From positions 1,178,001 to 1,242,000 of the forward strand of contig NC_023065.1 in assembly GCF_000513295.1 (NCBI RefSeq): 64,000 bases of DNA. The letters are read 5' to 3'. The notes under the pieces are model-generated. The model worked only from the letters and a program-made list of their open reading frames with translations, did no database searches and was not told the origin of the DNA. This DNA comes from Magnetospirillum gryphiswaldense MSR-1 v2 (GTDB lineage: Bacteria > Pseudomonadota > Alphaproteobacteria > Rhodospirillales > Magnetospirillaceae). Below are positions 17,638 to 28,108 of this stretch, in pieces; the first letter of the stretch is position 1; each line of letters starts with the position of its first letter. Made by a program: the position numbers and the translations under genes.

Positions 17638-18756
17638 TCAGCCCTCGTCCCCTTCCTGAACCATGGGCAACATCACCTTGAACACGGTGCGGCGAGGCGT
17701 GCTGTCGAATTCGACAATGCCCCCCAGATCCCCCACGATTTTGGCAACCAAAGCCAACCCCAATCCGGTACCCGAAGGTTTGGTGGTGACGAAGGCATCG
17801 AACAGATGCGGACGCAGGTCATCGGGGATACCGATTCCATTATCCTGAATACTGACCAGCAGCGGCAGGTGGCGGCGCACTTCGCTGCCCGGAACGGCCA
17901 AACGCACACCATGCTGGTAGGCAGTGGAAATGATGATTTCGCCGCCCTCGGACGGCACCGCCTCGGCGGCGTTCTTGACCAGATTGAGGAACAGTTGGAT
18001 CAACTGGTCGCGGTCGCCGGCCACCGGCGGCAAGGACGGATCGTAATTCTCGACAATGCGCACAGTGCGGGCAAAGCCGTTTTCGGCGATGCGGCGCACA
18101 TGCTCCAGCACCTGATGGATGTTGACGGCGCCGCGTTCGACCATGGGCTTGTCCGAAAACACTTCCATGCGGTCGACCAGGGCAACGATGCGATCGGCCT
18201 CGTCGATGATCAGGCGGGTCAGCACCCGGTCGTCCTCGCTTGCTGCGCTTTCCAGCAACTGGGCGGCGCCGCGGATGCCCGACAGCGGGTTCTTGACCTC
18301 GTGCGCCAGCATGGCGGCCATGGCCGATACCGAGCGTGCCGCGTTGCGGCTGGACAACGACCCGCCGATCTTGAGGGCGATGGATTGTTCGTGCAGCGAT
18401 AGGGCCACCAGACCGGGGCATTCGTTCACCGGTGCCGCCTGGACGGTGACGGTACGGTGGCCGGTGCGCGGGGTATCCAGGGAAATGCCGTGTTCCGACA
18501 CCACCTGAGCATCGTTACGGGCCTGGTCGATCAGCGACAGAATGGGCGAATCGGGCGGCAGCAGATCGGTGATCGGCTTGCCCAGCAGATACGAGGCGCC
18601 GGATTGGAACAATTGCTCGGCCGAGGCGTTGGCATACTGAATCTTGTTCGCCGTATCGATCACCAGGATCGACGAGGCCAGCGCCCCCAGCACCACGGAC
18701 GGATCGATGGAAGCAGCCTGAGGGCGGCGCAGCATGGCGGATACCTTCCCGATCAT
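17638..18756 (-). CDS. ntrB: Nitrogen regulation sensor kinase NR(II), NtrB
   Basis: A 372-residue cytosolic kinase with an N-terminal PAS domain (about 20-130), a HisKA domain with H152 in [15 protein letters not shown], and a HATPase with DNGIGIP and [11 protein letters not shown]. NtrB is controlled by PII proteins and phosphorylates or dephosphorylates NtrC. There is no membrane segment, as expected. The first codons overlap the end of dusB by four bases, so it is probably transcribed with dusB. Confidence 0.96.
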   Translation of the reverse strand: MIGKVSAMLRRPQAASIDPSVVLGALASSILVIDTANKIQYANASAEQLFQSGASYLLGKPITDLLPPDSPILSLIDQARNDAQVVSEHGISLDTPRTGHRTVTVQAAPVNECPGLVALSLHEQSIALKIGGSLSSRNAARSVSAMAAMLAHEVKNPLSGIRGAAQLLESAASEDDRVLTRLIIDEADRIVALVDRMEVFSDKPMVERGAVNIHQVLEHVRRIAENGFARTVRIVENYDPSLPPVAGDRDQLIQLFLNLVKNAAEAVPSEGGEIIISTAYQHGVRLAVPGSEVRRHLPLLVSIQDNGIGIPDDLRPHLFDAFVTTKPSGTGLGLALVAKIVGDLGGIVEFDSTPRRTVFKVMLPMVQEGDEG

Positions 18757-19760
18757 GCGGCCACCTTGTCCAGCAGCGGCAGATAAAAATCATGAATGGC
18801 CGCCCGCACGGCCTGGGCGTCGGACATCTTGTTGACGTGTGAACGGAACTCCGCCGAGCCGTGCAGCCCCTTGGAATACCAAGCGATATGCTTGCGGGCC
18901 ATGCGCACGCCGGTGTCCAGGCCGTAATGGCTGAGCATGTCGTCGAAATGCTCCAGCAAGATGGCCAATTGCTGGTCCAGTGCCGGATCGGTCGGGCGTT
19001 CGCCGGTGGCCAGATAATGGGCCACCTGACCGGGAAACCACGGACGGCCATAGGAGCCGCGCCCGATCATCACGCCGTCGGCGCCCGATTCCGCCAAGGC
19101 GCGGATGGCGTCGTCGATGGTTTCGATGTCGCCGTTGACGATCACCGGGATATCGACCGCGTCCTTGACCTGACGGACGAACTTCCAATCGGCGGTGCCG
19201 GTATAGAATTGCTGGCGGGTGCGGCCATGAATGGTGACCATCTTGATCCCCGATTCCTGGGCGATCCTGGCCAGACGCGGCGCGTTCAGCCGGTTGTGAT
19301 CCCAGCCCATGCGGCATTTCAGCGTCACCGGCACATCCACCGCCCGGACGGTGGCTTCCATCAGCTGGCCGGCCAGAATTTCGTCCTTCATCAGGGCCGA
19401 ACCGGCCTCGCCCTTGACCGCCACCTTCTTCACCGGGCAGCCCATGTTGATGTCGATGATGGCGGCGCCGCGATCGGCGTTCATGCGCGCCGCCTCGGCC
19501 ATCACCTCGGGTTCGCAGCCGGCAAGCTGCACCGACATGGGGTGTTCCTCGGCGCAATTGCTGGCCATTTTCATGGTCTGGCGATTGGCGCGGATCATGG
19601 CTTGGCTGGCGATCATTTCGGAAACCACCAGGCCTGCGCCCATGCGCTTGACCAGACGGCGGCACGGCATGTCGGTGACCCCCGACATGGGCGCCAGGAT
19701 CACCGGGTTGGGCAGGGTCACCGAGCCGATGGTGACCGATTTGCGAAAGGTATCGTGCAT
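18753..19760 (-). CDS. dusB: tRNA-dihydrouridine synthase DusB (NifR3)
   Basis: A 335-residue FMN-binding TIM-barrel enzyme that reduces uridines in the tRNA D-loop. Family marks are [13 protein letters not shown], the NMGCPVKKV stretch with the catalytic Cys, and the FMN phosphate loop [15 protein letters not shown]. Historically called nifR3 because it heads the ntrBC operon, as here. The 80 bases upstream, before the ccsA-like gene, must contain the operon promoter; I see AT-rich candidates but no clear consensus. Confidence 0.96.
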   Translation of the reverse strand: MHDTFRKSVTIGSVTLPNPVILAPMSGVTDMPCRRLVKRMGAGLVVSEMIASQAMIRANRQTMKMASNCAEEHPMSVQLAGCEPEVMAEAARMNADRGAAIIDINMGCPVKKVAVKGEAGSALMKDEILAGQLMEATVRAVDVPVTLKCRMGWDHNRLNAPRLARIAQESGIKMVTIHGRTRQQFYTGTADWKFVRQVKDAVDIPVIVNGDIETIDDAIRALAESGADGVMIGRGSYGRPWFPGQVAHYLATGERPTDPALDQQLAILLEHFDDMLSHYGLDTGVRMARKHIAWYSKGLHGSAEFRSHVNKMSDAQAVRAAIHDFYLPLLDKVAA

Positions 19761-19840
19761 AACTGCGTATTTATTATGCAGACGCTGCGTAACGCAACGG
19801 CAAAAGCCGCTTGCCTACGGGAAATATGCCTAAAAGTGCC

Positions 19841-20635
19841 TCAATAAACTACTTGCGTGACAAATTTAACGCCAGGATATGCCAACGTAAGCAGCAGATA
19901 CGCCACCAGCACCACCCGTGCCGCCAGTCGTCCGCGCACACCGCAAACCCGATGCCCGGTCAGCAACGCGCCGATCAGAACGAAAGCGATGATGGACAAC
20001 AGGGTTTTGTGGTCGAAATGCAGAAGATGGCCGGTTTCCAGGAACTGGGTGGCCATACCCGAGGCCAGACCGCAGCCCAGCACCACCTCGGACAGCACCA
20101 ACAGCCGCCCGGCCAGGGTCTCGCTTTGCAAAACCGCCGGCAACATGCGGGTCAGACGGGTCGGACGCTTGTGCTTGAGCGCGCGTTCCTGCAGGAACAC
20201 CGCCAGCGACGCCACCGCCGCCAAGGTCAAAAGCGCATAGGTCAGCACCGCCGTCACAATATGCAGGTCCAACCAGACATCCGGCGCCGCCCCGCTCAGC
20301 GGTCGGGCCTCGCCCTTGACCGCCGAGGCGAGGAAACCCAAGGCCAGCAGATAGGGCATCAGCAGCGGCGCCAGCCGCCAGCCGGTCTCGGTGCGGGCGG
20401 CGACCAGGGCGAACAGCAAGGCGCTGGCGGCGATGGACACCCACAGGCTGGTGCCCAGACCGGTTTGCCACGCCCCCCATAACAGATGCACCGACCATGC
20501 CGCCGGGCCGCTGATGGCCAACAGCAATGCCGCCCAGAACGGCCCATCGCGGCCCGCCCCCTGCCGCAACGGGATGGCGGCGGCGGGAATCAGGCTGCAC
20601 AGGGCGAGGGCATTGAGAAGATTGGTCGTCGGCAT
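19841..20635 (-). CDS. CcsA/YpjD-family inner membrane protein
   Basis: A 264-residue protein with about eight hydrophobic segments. It matches the YpjD branch of the cytochrome c assembly (CcsA/ResC) family: [19 protein letters not shown] in the middle, [23 protein letters not shown], and the C-terminal [16 protein letters not shown]. Conserved His residues in the middle and late helices could hold haem. A full Ccs system is not present in the window, so a direct role in cytochrome c maturation is uncertain. The start at 20635 (MPTTNLLN) is chosen over an upstream extension that runs into the divergent ispDF promoter and start. Confidence 0.82.
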   Translation of the reverse strand: MPTTNLLNALALCSLIPAAAIPLRQGAGRDGPFWAALLLAISGPAAWSVHLLWGAWQTGLGTSLWVSIAASALLFALVAARTETGWRLAPLLMPYLLALGFLASAVKGEARPLSGAAPDVWLDLHIVTAVLTYALLTLAAVASLAVFLQERALKHKRPTRLTRMLPAVLQSETLAGRLLVLSEVVLGCGLASGMATQFLETGHLLHFDHKTLLSIIAFVLIGALLTGHRVCGVRGRLAARVVLVAYLLLTLAYPGVKFVTQVVY

Positions 20636-20732
20636 GGCGGCGACTATAGCATCCTTTAGCGCCAGGAAAAGGCCGTGCTTGGCAGCCGCCGACGAGATGA
20701 TTAGGCTGCCGCCGGCAAGAACGGAGTGGATC

Positions 20733-21884
20733 ATGGCAAAGACAGTGGCATTGGTGGTCGCCGCCGGGCGCGGGCGTCGTTTCGGCGGTGATATTCCCAA
20801 GCAATATCATGATCTTGCCGGGCGCCCGGTGTTGCGCCACTCCCTCGCTCGGCTGGCCGCCGACCCGTCCATCGCGGCCACTCGGGTGGTCATCCACCCC
20901 GACGACCAGGAACTTTATCAGGCGGCGGCCAAGGGATTGGCCCTGCTCGAGCCGGTTTTCGGCGGTGAAAGCCGTCAGGATTCGGTTCGTCTGGGGCTGG
21001 AAAGCCTGGCGGCCCTGGCCCCCGATCAGGTGCTGATCCATGATGGTGCCCGTCCCTTCGTCGATTGCGGCACCATAGCGCGGGTGATTGCCGCCCTGGC
21101 CGACCATGACGGCGCCCTGCCGGCCATCGCCGTGGCCGACACCCTGAAGCGCGGCAGCGACGGCTTGGTGCAAACCACCATCGACCGTACCGGGCTGTGG
21201 CGGGCGCAAACTCCGCAGGGGTTCCGCTTCGGCCCGATCCTGGCGGCCCATCATCAGGCCGTGGGTCAGGAACTGACCGATGATGCCGCCGTGGCCGAAC
21301 ATGCCGGGCTTGGCGTCGCCCTGGTGGCCGGCAGCGAGGACAATTTCAAGATCACCAGCACCGAGGATCTGAGCCGTGCCCAGGGGCGCTTCAGCGGCCA
21401 AGGCTATACGGTTTGCGGCAACGGCTATGACGTCCATCGTTTCGCGCCGGGAACCAAGGTGTGGCTGTGCGGCGTGCCGATTGCCCATGATCAGGGACTG
21501 GAGGGCCATTCCGACGCCGACGTCGCCCTGCACGCCTTGACCGATGCGGTATTGGGAACCATCGGTGCCGGCGATATCGGCGCCCATTTCCCGCCTTCGG
21601 ACCCACAATGGCGCGGCGCCTCTTCCGACCGCTTCCTCGCCCATGCTGCCGGTCTGGTCGACGGCCTGGGTGCCCGCATCGTCCATGTGGACGTCACCTT
21701 GATCTGCGAACGGCCCAAAATCGGACCCCATCGACCGGCCATGCGCGCCCGCATCGGCGAAATCCTGGGGCTGCCCATGGATCGGGTCAGCGTCAAGGCC
21801 ACCACCACCGAAGGTCTGGGCTTTACCGGACGAGGCGAAGGCATCGCCGCCCAAGCCACCGCCTCGGTCTGGCTGCCGGGTTAA
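20733..21884 (+). CDS. ispDF: Bifunctional MEP-pathway enzyme IspDF
   Basis: A 383-residue fusion of two isoprenoid enzymes. Residues about 1-220 form the IspD cytidylyltransferase, with [18 protein letters not shown] and HDGARPFVD. Residues about 228-383 form the IspF synthase, with its zinc site in GYDVHRF and the downstream [15 protein letters not shown]. The protein makes CDP-methylerythritol and then methylerythritol cyclodiphosphate; the intervening IspE is separate. The ispDF fusion is common in Alphaproteobacteria. The ATG at 20733 is chosen because [12 protein letters not shown] matches the IspD start; the open frame upstream runs antisense through the CcsA-like gene. Confidence 0.97.
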   Translation: MAKTVALVVAAGRGRRFGGDIPKQYHDLAGRPVLRHSLARLAADPSIAATRVVIHPDDQELYQAAAKGLALLEPVFGGESRQDSVRLGLESLAALAPDQVLIHDGARPFVDCGTIARVIAALADHDGALPAIAVADTLKRGSDGLVQTTIDRTGLWRAQTPQGFRFGPILAAHHQAVGQELTDDAAVAEHAGLGVALVAGSEDNFKITSTEDLSRAQGRFSGQGYTVCGNGYDVHRFAPGTKVWLCGVPIAHDQGLEGHSDADVALHALTDAVLGTIGAGDIGAHFPPSDPQWRGASSDRFLAHAAGLVDGLGARIVHVDVTLICERPKIGPHRPAMRARIGEILGLPMDRVSVKATTTEGLGFTGRGEGIAAQATASVWLPG

Positions 21885-22207
21885 CGCGGCGCCGTTTCCG
21901 CTGCGATCCAGGCGAGAAAGTCCGGATTGCCACCGCCAATGGGAAGGGCGACGATGCACGGACATTCATAGGGATGAAGCTGACGGATACGCGCCGTCAG
22001 TGCCGGAATGTGCGCGGCCGTGGTCTTGAAAATCATCGCCACCTCACCATCCCGGTTCAGCTTGCCGTCCCACCAATAGACCGAGGTAATCGCGCCCAGG
22101 ATATTGGCGCAGGCGGCCAGCCTTTCCCCGACCACGGCTTCGGCCAGGGCGACCGCCACATCGTGACCGGGTGCGGTAACATAGACCATCTGGGCTTGTT
22201 CACTCAT
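21881..22207 (-). CDS. cutA: Divalent-cation tolerance protein CutA
   Basis: A 108-residue ferredoxin-like protein of the trimeric CutA family. The ERLAACANI segment, [11 protein letters not shown] and the C-terminal [13 protein letters not shown] strand are characteristic. CutA binds copper and has been linked to metal tolerance; its core role is unsettled. It overlaps the convergent ispDF stop by four bases. Confidence 0.94.
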   Translation of the reverse strand: MSEQAQMVYVTAPGHDVAVALAEAVVGERLAACANILGAITSVYWWDGKLNRDGEVAMIFKTTAAHIPALTARIRQLHPYECPCIVALPIGGGNPDFLAWIAAETAPR

Positions 22208-22267
22208 GCTCGCTCTCCCCTTCCCACCTGGATAGTCGATGCAGCGCCGTGATGAATTCGGCCCATA

Positions 22268-23365
22268 TCAACTACATATGTCGATAGCGCAGTGTCGCTC
22301 CAGTTCGGCGACAATGATTTCCGCCGCTTCCGCCACCCCATCCGGAGTGGCAACCTGTTGCTTCGGCAGTGAAAACAACTTTTGCAGTAAGCCGGCAAGA
22401 TCGCCCATCAAGGCATCGTGCTGCGTGGCCAAGGCTTGCGTATGCCGGGCCAGCCAATCATCCAGATGCGGCGATTCCGGCCAATCGGGGCGGCTGGTAT
22501 ACAAAACCGGGGTTCCGACCATGGCCGCCTCGGTGAAAGTGCCATAGCCGGGCTTGGTCACCACCACGTCGACGGACGCGATCAGATCGCTGAAATGCAG
22601 GCCCGAGCGCCGCCAATGCACCATATCGGGTCTGGCAACGTCATCGGCGACCACCAACCACGACCAGCCCGGCACCGCAGGCCAATGGGTCAAATCCAGA
22701 TCATGGCCAATACCGCCAAAGGCGATCAATCCAACCCGGTCCGCACCGGCCAGCCCCAGATTACGCCGCATCTCCGCCCGTCGATCCTGGCCGATACGGG
22801 CGATGGGACCGATCTGAACCTGATTGGTCAGGCTCATCGCCTGTCCGGGCGTACAGCGCAGAAAAGCTTGGGCACCGTGATAGGCGGAAAGCAGCTTTTC
22901 CAGCACTCGGGGCGCTTCCGGGCGATGACCAAGGTAATGGGCATACATGTCGGCCCAGTTCAGCGACGACAGGGCCAGAGCGGGAACCCCCAAGCGGGCC
23001 GCCGCCGCCAGGGGGATGAAGGCGACATTGGACAAGACCAGATGCGGACGATCCAGCGCCATCCGCGCCGCATTGTCGGCAACCTCGACATCGAAGCGAT
23101 TGAACAGGTCCAGATAGCCCTGTGCACTGGCCTCCAGGTCGATGCCGGTGGCGGAAACCATGTGAAAGCCGAAATCAGCGATCTGGTCGACGTGACTGAA
23201 ATGACGGTAGCGACTGCGCAGAAAGTCCGGGTCGACCTGGGTCTGGATCGTCAGCCGCAAGGACGGAATACGCCGTTGGATTTCGGCGATGACCGGTGCG
23301 GTCATGGCGGTGTGGCCATAGCCATGGGGCGACAGGGCCAGCCAGAGATGAGGGGTCGCGGACAT
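22268..23365 (-). CDS. GT-B-fold glycosyltransferase-like protein, unknown acceptor
   Basis: A 365-residue protein with two Rossmann-like halves. The N-terminal SPHGYGHTAMTAPVI resembles the glycine-rich acceptor loop of MurG and MGT-type transferases. The C-terminal half has SVDVVVTKPGYGTFTEAAMVGTPVLYTSR, where the GTFTEA stretch matches the nucleotide-sugar site. No signal peptide or membrane segment is seen. Related proteins are often annotated only as hypothetical or UDP-glycosyltransferase. Its neighbours give no sugar pathway. Donor and acceptor are unknown. Confidence 0.68.
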   Translation of the reverse strand: MSATPHLWLALSPHGYGHTAMTAPVIAEIQRRIPSLRLTIQTQVDPDFLRSRYRHFSHVDQIADFGFHMVSATGIDLEASAQGYLDLFNRFDVEVADNAARMALDRPHLVLSNVAFIPLAAAARLGVPALALSSLNWADMYAHYLGHRPEAPRVLEKLLSAYHGAQAFLRCTPGQAMSLTNQVQIGPIARIGQDRRAEMRRNLGLAGADRVGLIAFGGIGHDLDLTHWPAVPGWSWLVVADDVARPDMVHWRRSGLHFSDLIASVDVVVTKPGYGTFTEAAMVGTPVLYTSRPDWPESPHLDDWLARHTQALATQHDALMGDLAGLLQKLFSLPKQQVATPDGVAEAAEIIVAELERHCAIDICS

Positions 23366-23387
23366 GGTTCATCGTCACCCAAATGAT

Positions 23388-23419
23388 AAAGCCCTGAAAC
23401 CTTGCGATTTCAGGGCTTT
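23388..23419 (-). terminator. Terminator of tRNA-Pro
   Basis: A perfect 12-bp inverted repeat (AAAGCCCTGAAA at 23388-23399 and its complement at 23408-23419) with an 8-base loop lies just 3' of tRNA-Pro on the minus strand. The stem itself ends in TTT, giving a short U-tract. It separates the tRNA from the glycosyltransferase-like gene. Confidence 0.75.
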
Positions 23420-23423
23420 ATAA

Positions 23424-23500
23424 TGGTCGGAGCGGCGGGATTCGAACCCACGACCCCCAGTCCCCCAGACTGATGCGCTACCGGGCTGCGCTACGCTCCG
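23424..23500 (-). tRNA. tRNA-Pro (anticodon GGG), CCA encoded
   Basis: A 77-base tRNA on the minus strand. The acceptor stem CGGAGCG pairs with CGCTCCG, the discriminator is A and the CCA end is encoded. The D arm is AGCGCAGCCCGGTAGCGC. The anticodon stem TCAGT pairs with ACTGG around the loop CTGGGGG, giving anticodon GGG, and the T arm contains GTTCGAATC. Anticodon GGG reads CCC and CCU proline codons. Confidence 0.97.
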
Positions 23501-23530
23501 ACCGATTCGAGGAGCACGGCAGTGACGCCG

Positions 23531-23557
23531 ATTATCCAAGAATAGCTGCCAAACCAA
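23531..23557 (-). promoter_or_regulatory. Possible tRNA-Pro promoter
   Basis: On the minus strand a good -10 hexamer GATAAT is at 23531-23536. A -35-like TTGGTT is at 23552-23557, with a short 15-base spacer. The placement gives a leader of about 25 bases before the tRNA. The short spacer makes the -35 assignment weak. Confidence 0.35.
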
Positions 23558-23596
23558 GGGCTTGGCGGGGGTTCCACCGACGTTACCGCCGGAAGA

Positions 23597-23619
23597 GGGG
23601 CGCACTATACTCACGCCCC
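23597..23619 (-). terminator. Possible merR terminator
   Basis: GGGGCG and CGCCCC form a 6-bp stem with an 11-base loop just after the merR stop, on the minus strand. It is followed only by a short TCTTCC, with no real T-run, so termination here is tentative. Confidence 0.35.
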
Positions 23620-23635
23620 CGATGGGATGCAACCC

Positions 23636-24190
23636 TCAACGTTGCTTTGGACGCAGCAAAGATCGCATTTGTTCGAGCTCGTCCAGCAACAGGGCCAATT
23701 CCTGGCGGATTTCCGGGCGCAAACCGGCTTCGGCCGCCGGTTTCGCCGCCATCTCCGCTTCCAAAGCCATGACCTGATGATCATCTTCTTCACCATCATC
23801 CATGATGGTGAAGTCGTCTTCCTCGATATCATCGGCCTGCGGCGGCAAATCAAGCTGCAATTCCGGCTCGTCGCCGGCCGGGGCCGCAGACGCCGCCGGG
23901 GCATCCTTGTGGCCACCCTCGCGCAACAGCTTTTGCACGCCCTTGATGGTATAGCCTTCACTGTACAGCAGATCGCGGATACGGCGCAGCAGCGCCACGT
24001 CCTCGGGGCGGTAATAACGGCGCCCGCCACCCCGCTTCAGCGGCTTGACCTGGGGGAACTTGCTTTCCCAAAAACGCAGGACGTGCTGCGGCACGTCCAG
24101 GTCATCGGCAACTTCGCTGATGGTGCGGAAGGCGGATTCGGACTTACCGTTGCTGCGGCGCCCGGAGGATACGTCGCCGTCGCCGGTCAT
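23636..24190 (-). CDS. MerR-family transcriptional regulator
   Basis: A 184-residue protein with an N-terminal MerR winged helix (about 20-95: [26 protein letters not shown], then [33 protein letters not shown]). The C-terminal half is acidic and low-complexity ([16 protein letters not shown]) and lacks metal-binding cysteines. It is the MerR protein regularly found next to ihfA in Alphaproteobacteria. Its target is unknown. The start codon overlaps the ihfA stop. Confidence 0.92.
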   Translation of the reverse strand: MTGDGDVSSGRRSNGKSESAFRTISEVADDLDVPQHVLRFWESKFPQVKPLKRGGGRRYYRPEDVALLRRIRDLLYSEGYTIKGVQKLLREGGHKDAPAASAAPAGDEPELQLDLPPQADDIEEDDFTIMDDGEEDDHQVMALEAEMAAKPAAEAGLRPEIRQELALLLDELEQMRSLLRPKQR

Positions 24191-24504
24191 TACTTACCAG
24201 CCTTGGAAACCGGACCGTCGTTGATCTTCTTCTTGAGAAGCTGGGACGGGCGGAACACCAGAACCCGCCGGGGCAGGATCGGCACTTCTTCACCGGTCTT
24301 GGGATTGCGGCCGATGCGCTGCCCCTTGGAGCGCACGGCGAAGCTGCCGAAAGACGAAATCTTCACGGCTTCACCCTGGGCCAAGGCCTCGGCCACCTCT
24401 TCCAGCACGGCCTCGAGCAGATCCGAGGATTCGTTGCGGGAAAGCCCCACCTCCTGGTAGACGGCTTCACTGAGTTGGGCGCGAGTGATGGTGTTGTCCG
24501 ACAT
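24190..24504 (-). CDS. ihfA: Integration host factor subunit alpha
   Basis: A 104-residue HU/IHF-family protein. The sequence [31 protein letters not shown] and the DNA-binding arm [14 protein letters not shown], with its intercalating Pro, identify the alpha subunit. It bends DNA as a heterodimer with IhfB. It is between fabH and merR on the same strand but has its own promoter candidate. Confidence 0.95.
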   Translation of the reverse strand: MSDNTITRAQLSEAVYQEVGLSRNESSDLLEAVLEEVAEALAQGEAVKISSFGSFAVRSKGQRIGRNPKTGEEVPILPRRVLVFRPSQLLKKKINDGPVSKAGK

Positions 24505-24546
24505 GCCGAAAAGCCCCTTTCACGGGGGATCGTGGATTGGTCACCG

Positions 24547-24575
24547 ACCCTATCCTGTCCCGGGAAAAGCGTCAA
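24547..24575 (-). promoter_or_regulatory. Promoter candidate for ihfA
   Basis: On the minus strand, TTGACG at 24570-24575 and TAGGGT at 24547-24552 are separated by 17 bases, about 43 bases before the ihfA start. The -35 is a 5 of 6 match; the -10 is a weak match. Confidence 0.5.
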
Positions 24576-24631
24576 TATCAAAGGGATGCAAGAAGACCCT
24601 TGCCTATGTGCGCAGGTCTGACTTATGGAGG

Positions 24632-25606
24632 TTACAGGCGAACCAGGGCAGAACCCCAGGTAAAGCCGCCGCCCATGGCTTCCATCACCACCAGATCGCC
24701 CTTGTTCAGACGGCCATCGCTGACGGCGCTATGGAAAGCCAGGGGAATGGAAGCCGCCGAGGTATTGGCATGCTGATCCACCGTCACCACCATGCGATCC
24801 ATGGACAGCCCCAGCTTCTTGGCGGTGCTTTCCAGAATCCGGCGGTTGGCCTGATGCGGCACCACCCAATCGATGTCGGCGGCACTCAGATCATTGGCGC
24901 GCAAGGCCTCGCCCACCACCTGAGCCAGGTTGGTGACCGCGTGGCGGAACACTTCCTTGCCTTCCATGCGCAGATGCCCGACGGTCTGGGTCGAGGACGG
25001 ACCGCCATCCACATGCAGCAAGCCATAGTGCCGACCATCGGAATGCAGATGGGTGGACAAGATGCCGCGATCCTGGTTGCCGCCCTTCTCCCACGAGCCG
25101 CGCAACACCATGGCGCCGGCACCGTCGCCGAACAGGACGCAGGTGCCGCGATCTTCCCAGTCAAGAATGCGCGAGAACGTTTCGGCACCGATCACCAGGG
25201 CGGTCCGGGCCTGCTCGGCCTTGATGAAATTGTCCGCCGTGGCCATGGCGAAGATGAAACCGGAACACACCGCCTGCATGTCGAAGGCGGCGCCGCCGGT
25301 CATGCCCAGGCGACTTTGCACCTTGGTGGCGGTGGCGGGAAAGGTATTGTCCGGGGTGGCGGTGGCGACGATCAGCAAATCGACGTCGCTGCCCTTCAGG
25401 CCGGCGGAAGCCAGGGCGCGCTCGGCGGCGATGGTGGCCAGATCGGAGGTGGTTTCGCCATCGGCGGCGATATGGCGCTGGCGGATGCCGGTACGCTCGA
25501 CGATCCAGTCATCCGAGGTATCGACCTTGGAGGCCAGTTCCGCATTGGTAACAATACGGGACGGCAGATAACTGCCGCTGCCGACGATCTGAGAACGCAG
25601 AATCAT
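24632..25606 (-). CDS. fabH: Beta-ketoacyl-ACP synthase III
   Basis: A 324-residue thiolase-fold enzyme that starts fatty-acid synthesis by condensing acetyl-CoA with malonyl-ACP. The triad is visible: Cys in [12 protein letters not shown], His in [11 protein letters not shown], and Asn in [11 protein letters not shown]. The C-terminal [11 protein letters not shown] is typical. The start is set at the ATG giving [15 protein letters not shown]; a GTG four codons upstream overlaps the plsX stop (GTGA) and is an equally valid coupled start. Confidence 0.96.
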   Translation of the reverse strand: MILRSQIVGSGSYLPSRIVTNAELASKVDTSDDWIVERTGIRQRHIAADGETTSDLATIAAERALASAGLKGSDVDLLIVATATPDNTFPATATKVQSRLGMTGGAAFDMQAVCSGFIFAMATADNFIKAEQARTALVIGAETFSRILDWEDRGTCVLFGDGAGAMVLRGSWEKGGNQDRGILSTHLHSDGRHYGLLHVDGGPSSTQTVGHLRMEGKEVFRHAVTNLAQVVGEALRANDLSAADIDWVVPHQANRRILESTAKKLGLSMDRMVVTVDQHANTSAASIPLAFHSAVSDGRLNKGDLVVMEAMGGGFTWGSALVRL

Positions 25607-25614
25607 GGAAATGG

Positions 25615-26667
25615 TCACCCGTTGCCGGCAGCGCGTTGCGTAGGCGGATCCTGCGGATTCAACCGGTCGAATTCCTTGCGGATCCGCTCGTTATAGCCAT
25701 GGGCCACCAGATCGACGGCGACAGCGATGGCATTGGCGAAGCCGAAGGCATCGGTGCCGCCGTGGCTCTTGACGGCGATGCCGTTCAACCCCAGGAACAT
25801 GGCGCCATTGTAGCGACGCGGATCGGTCCGCATCTTGACCTTGTTCAAGGCATGCTTGGCGAAGATATAGCCGATCTTGGCCAGGATCGAGCTTTGGAAC
25901 GCTTGACGCAGGAACGACGAATAGAACTTCACCGTGCCTTCGGCGGTCTTGAGCGCGATATTGCCGGTGAACCCATCGGTCACCACCACGTCGACGGTGC
26001 CGGCACCGATATCGTTGCCTTCGACGAAACCATGGAAGCGGATGGGCAAGGGCGAATCGCGCAGGGCAGCGGCGGCGGCCTTGACCGCGTCGTTGCCCTT
26101 CATGTCCTCGGAGCCGACATTGAGCAGGCCGACCGACGGCTGCTCGAGGCCCAAGACGGCGCGGGCGAACACTTCGCCCATCACCGCGAACTCGACCAGA
26201 TTGTTGGCATTGCAATCGACGTTGGCGCCCAGATCCAGCATCACCGTTTCCCCCTTTTCGGTGGGAAACAGGCCGGCGATGGCCGGGCGGTCAATACCGG
26301 GCAGCATGCGCAGCACGAACTTGGACACCGCCATCAAGGCGCCGGTATTGCCAGCGGAAACCACGCCGGCGGCTTCGCCCTTGGCGACGGCATCGACCGC
26401 CAGCCACATGGACGAACGCCGACCGGTACGCAGAACCTGGCTGGGCTTGGCGTCGTTGCTGACCGCCTCGTCGGTGTGACGAACGGTGCAGACCCCCTTG
26501 ATCTCGGGCGCCTTCTCCAGCAACGGCTCGATCCGCTGGGCATCGCCGAACAGCAGATAGCGCACGTGCGGAAGACGGACGTGCGCAAGCCGCACCCCTT
26601 CGACCACCATCTCGGGAGCATGATCGCCACCCATGGCGTCGATGGATATGGTGACGGGTGCGCTCAC
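25615..26667 (-). CDS. plsX: Phosphate acyltransferase PlsX
   Basis: A 350-residue peripheral enzyme that makes acyl-phosphate from acyl-ACP for phospholipid synthesis. Family marks are [18 protein letters not shown] at the N-terminus, [23 protein letters not shown] and [14 protein letters not shown]. It lies between rpmF and fabH, the conserved rpmF-plsX-fabH order. Confidence 0.97.
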   Translation of the reverse strand: MSAPVTISIDAMGGDHAPEMVVEGVRLAHVRLPHVRYLLFGDAQRIEPLLEKAPEIKGVCTVRHTDEAVSNDAKPSQVLRTGRRSSMWLAVDAVAKGEAAGVVSAGNTGALMAVSKFVLRMLPGIDRPAIAGLFPTEKGETVMLDLGANVDCNANNLVEFAVMGEVFARAVLGLEQPSVGLLNVGSEDMKGNDAVKAAAAALRDSPLPIRFHGFVEGNDIGAGTVDVVVTDGFTGNIALKTAEGTVKFYSSFLRQAFQSSILAKIGYIFAKHALNKVKMRTDPRRYNGAMFLGLNGIAVKSHGGTDAFGFANAIAVAVDLVAHGYNERIRKEFDRLNPQDPPTQRAAGNG

Positions 26668-26700
26668 GTCCGTGCGCTCCGTAAGAGATCAGCGGGAGAT

Positions 26701-26889
26701 TTAGGCGTTGGCTTCGGCCTGGGCGACGACTTCGCGGCCGTCATAGTGCCCGCACGAGCCGCACACATGATGGGGCAGCTTCACTTCGCCGCAATTGGGG
26801 CATTCGACCACCGAAGCCGACGGCAGCGCGTGGTGGGCACGGCGCATGTTGCGGCGGGACTTGGAGGTCTTTTTCTTCGGGACAGCCAT
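26701..26889 (-). CDS. rpmF: 50S ribosomal protein L32
   Basis: A 62-residue protein starting [20 protein letters not shown], with the paired zinc-site cysteines CPNCGE and CGSCGHYDG. Part of the large ribosomal subunit. The gene follows yceD and precedes plsX. Confidence 0.97.
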   Translation of the reverse strand: MAVPKKKTSKSRRNMRRAHHALPSASVVECPNCGEVKLPHHVCGSCGHYDGREVVAQAEANA

Positions 26890-26980
26890 TTTCTCGTACT
26901 CTCTGCTCAGAAGCCCTGACGGGGAAAGGGAGGTTTATTAGCCAAAAAGTGTCCAAGGAGCAAGGGTTTGCTGACCCCTG

Positions 26981-27514
26981 CTACTTCTTTTTTTCCCGCA
27001 AGCCGGCAAGAGCCGCGAACGGACTGACCTTAACTTCGACCACTTCGGGCTCGGCGACCACCTCCGGCAAGGCGGCGCCGGCCTTGCGGGGAAAGGGATC
27101 CAAGGCCAAAGCGAGATGCTCGGCGACCACTTCGCCCACGTCAATGGCGCCATCCACCAGGGGTTCCGGCGGATCGTCGTCATCCATGGACAAATCCAGC
27201 TCCATAGTATCGGACTCTTCGCTGCCGCCAAAGGTCATCGTAAAAGTTTCATCAACCTCTTGTTCCAGCGGCTCCAACGTCACCACGCAGGTTTGCGTCA
27301 CCTTGGCCCGCAAACGACCGTCGAGGCGGAACAAGGTGCCGTTGTCCATGGCCTGCAAGCGCACCGACGCCACCAGCGAGTGCACGGCGACGATGCCGAA
27401 ACGTTCGGCCAAGCCAGCGCATTCGCCGGGCTTGGCCTCGACCTCCATATCGATGCCACGGGTAGGAATGACGTCGACCAGGACGGGGCGGGAAAACTCG
27501 GGGGTATGGTCCAT
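26981..27514 (-). CDS. YceD/DUF177-family protein
   Basis: A 177-residue acidic protein. It has the DUF177 core: GRLRAKVTQTCVVTLEPLEQEVDETFTM, in which the cysteine and acidic run are conserved, and an acidic tail (ELDLSMDDDDPPEPL) before VDVGEVVAEHLALALDPFPR. YceD proteins are linked to 23S rRNA and ribosome assembly and are usually next to rpmF, as here. Molecular activity is not established. Confidence 0.92.
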   Translation of the reverse strand: MDHTPEFSRPVLVDVIPTRGIDMEVEAKPGECAGLAERFGIVAVHSLVASVRLQAMDNGTLFRLDGRLRAKVTQTCVVTLEPLEQEVDETFTMTFGGSEESDTMELDLSMDDDDPPEPLVDGAIDVGEVVAEHLALALDPFPRKAGAALPEVVAEPEVVEVKVSPFAALAGLREKKK

Positions 27515-27519
27515 CCCGC

Positions 27520-28059
27520 TTACTCCGCCAACGGAATAAAGGTGATCTGGCCGGTCAGCAAGGTCGCGTCGGCGATGGTGTCCAAATGCGCCATCTGGGC
27601 CAGCACATAGGCGGCCATGCGATCCTCGGTCTCGGCGGGCACCATGACGCCCTGATACAGGTTGCGGCCCAGGGCCTGCTGCAATGCCCTGCCCCCCTGC
27701 CCCAGCGCCTTGTCATAGGCGGCGGTGCGGCCATAGAAGGCCTCGGCCATGCGCTGCACCCGCTTGCCGATGCCGGTATCGGTCACCCCCATCTCCCGCA
27801 GGTTCTGATCCATGTCGTTGAACATGAAATCAAAGGTTTCCTGGGACAGTTCGCGCAAGCCGCCGTCGTCACCCTTACCCAGACGCCGAAACAGCATGTA
27901 GGCGTGCAGGATGATCATATCATAACGCCCCTCCAGGGTGTCGGCCACCCCCAGGTCGCGATAGAAGGCCGGCTGGCGCGATTGCTCGACCAGGGCGACA
28001 TAGAGGGCATTGGCGGCATCGTCGAAACGCCGGCGTTTGAAAAATCGGCTGAAGGGCAT
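27520..28059 (-). CDS. Ubiquinol-cytochrome c chaperone (CBP3-like)
   Basis: A 179-residue protein with the CBP3/ubiquinol-cytochrome c chaperone core. It shows DAANALYVALVEQSRQPAFYRDLGVADTLEGRYDMIILHAYMLFRRL, then ETFDFMFNDMDQNLREMGVTD and FYGRTAAYD. The mitochondrial homologue assists cytochrome b assembly in the bc1 complex, and a similar role is inferred here. It is immediately upstream of yceD (5 bases) and divergent from bamE. Confidence 0.88.
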   Translation of the reverse strand: MPFSRFFKRRRFDDAANALYVALVEQSRQPAFYRDLGVADTLEGRYDMIILHAYMLFRRLGKGDDGGLRELSQETFDFMFNDMDQNLREMGVTDTGIGKRVQRMAEAFYGRTAAYDKALGQGGRALQQALGRNLYQGVMVPAETEDRMAAYVLAQMAHLDTIADATLLTGQITFIPLAE

Positions 28060-28108
28060 CTGCGGTCCTGATTGTGGGTCTGGTCGCCCGCGGCGAGCGG
28101 CGGGGTCG

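Noticed and set aside
19866-21965. Minus-strand open frame of 699 codons
   Set aside because: It crosses ispDF antisense and the CcsA-like gene out of frame; both of those have clear family motifs.
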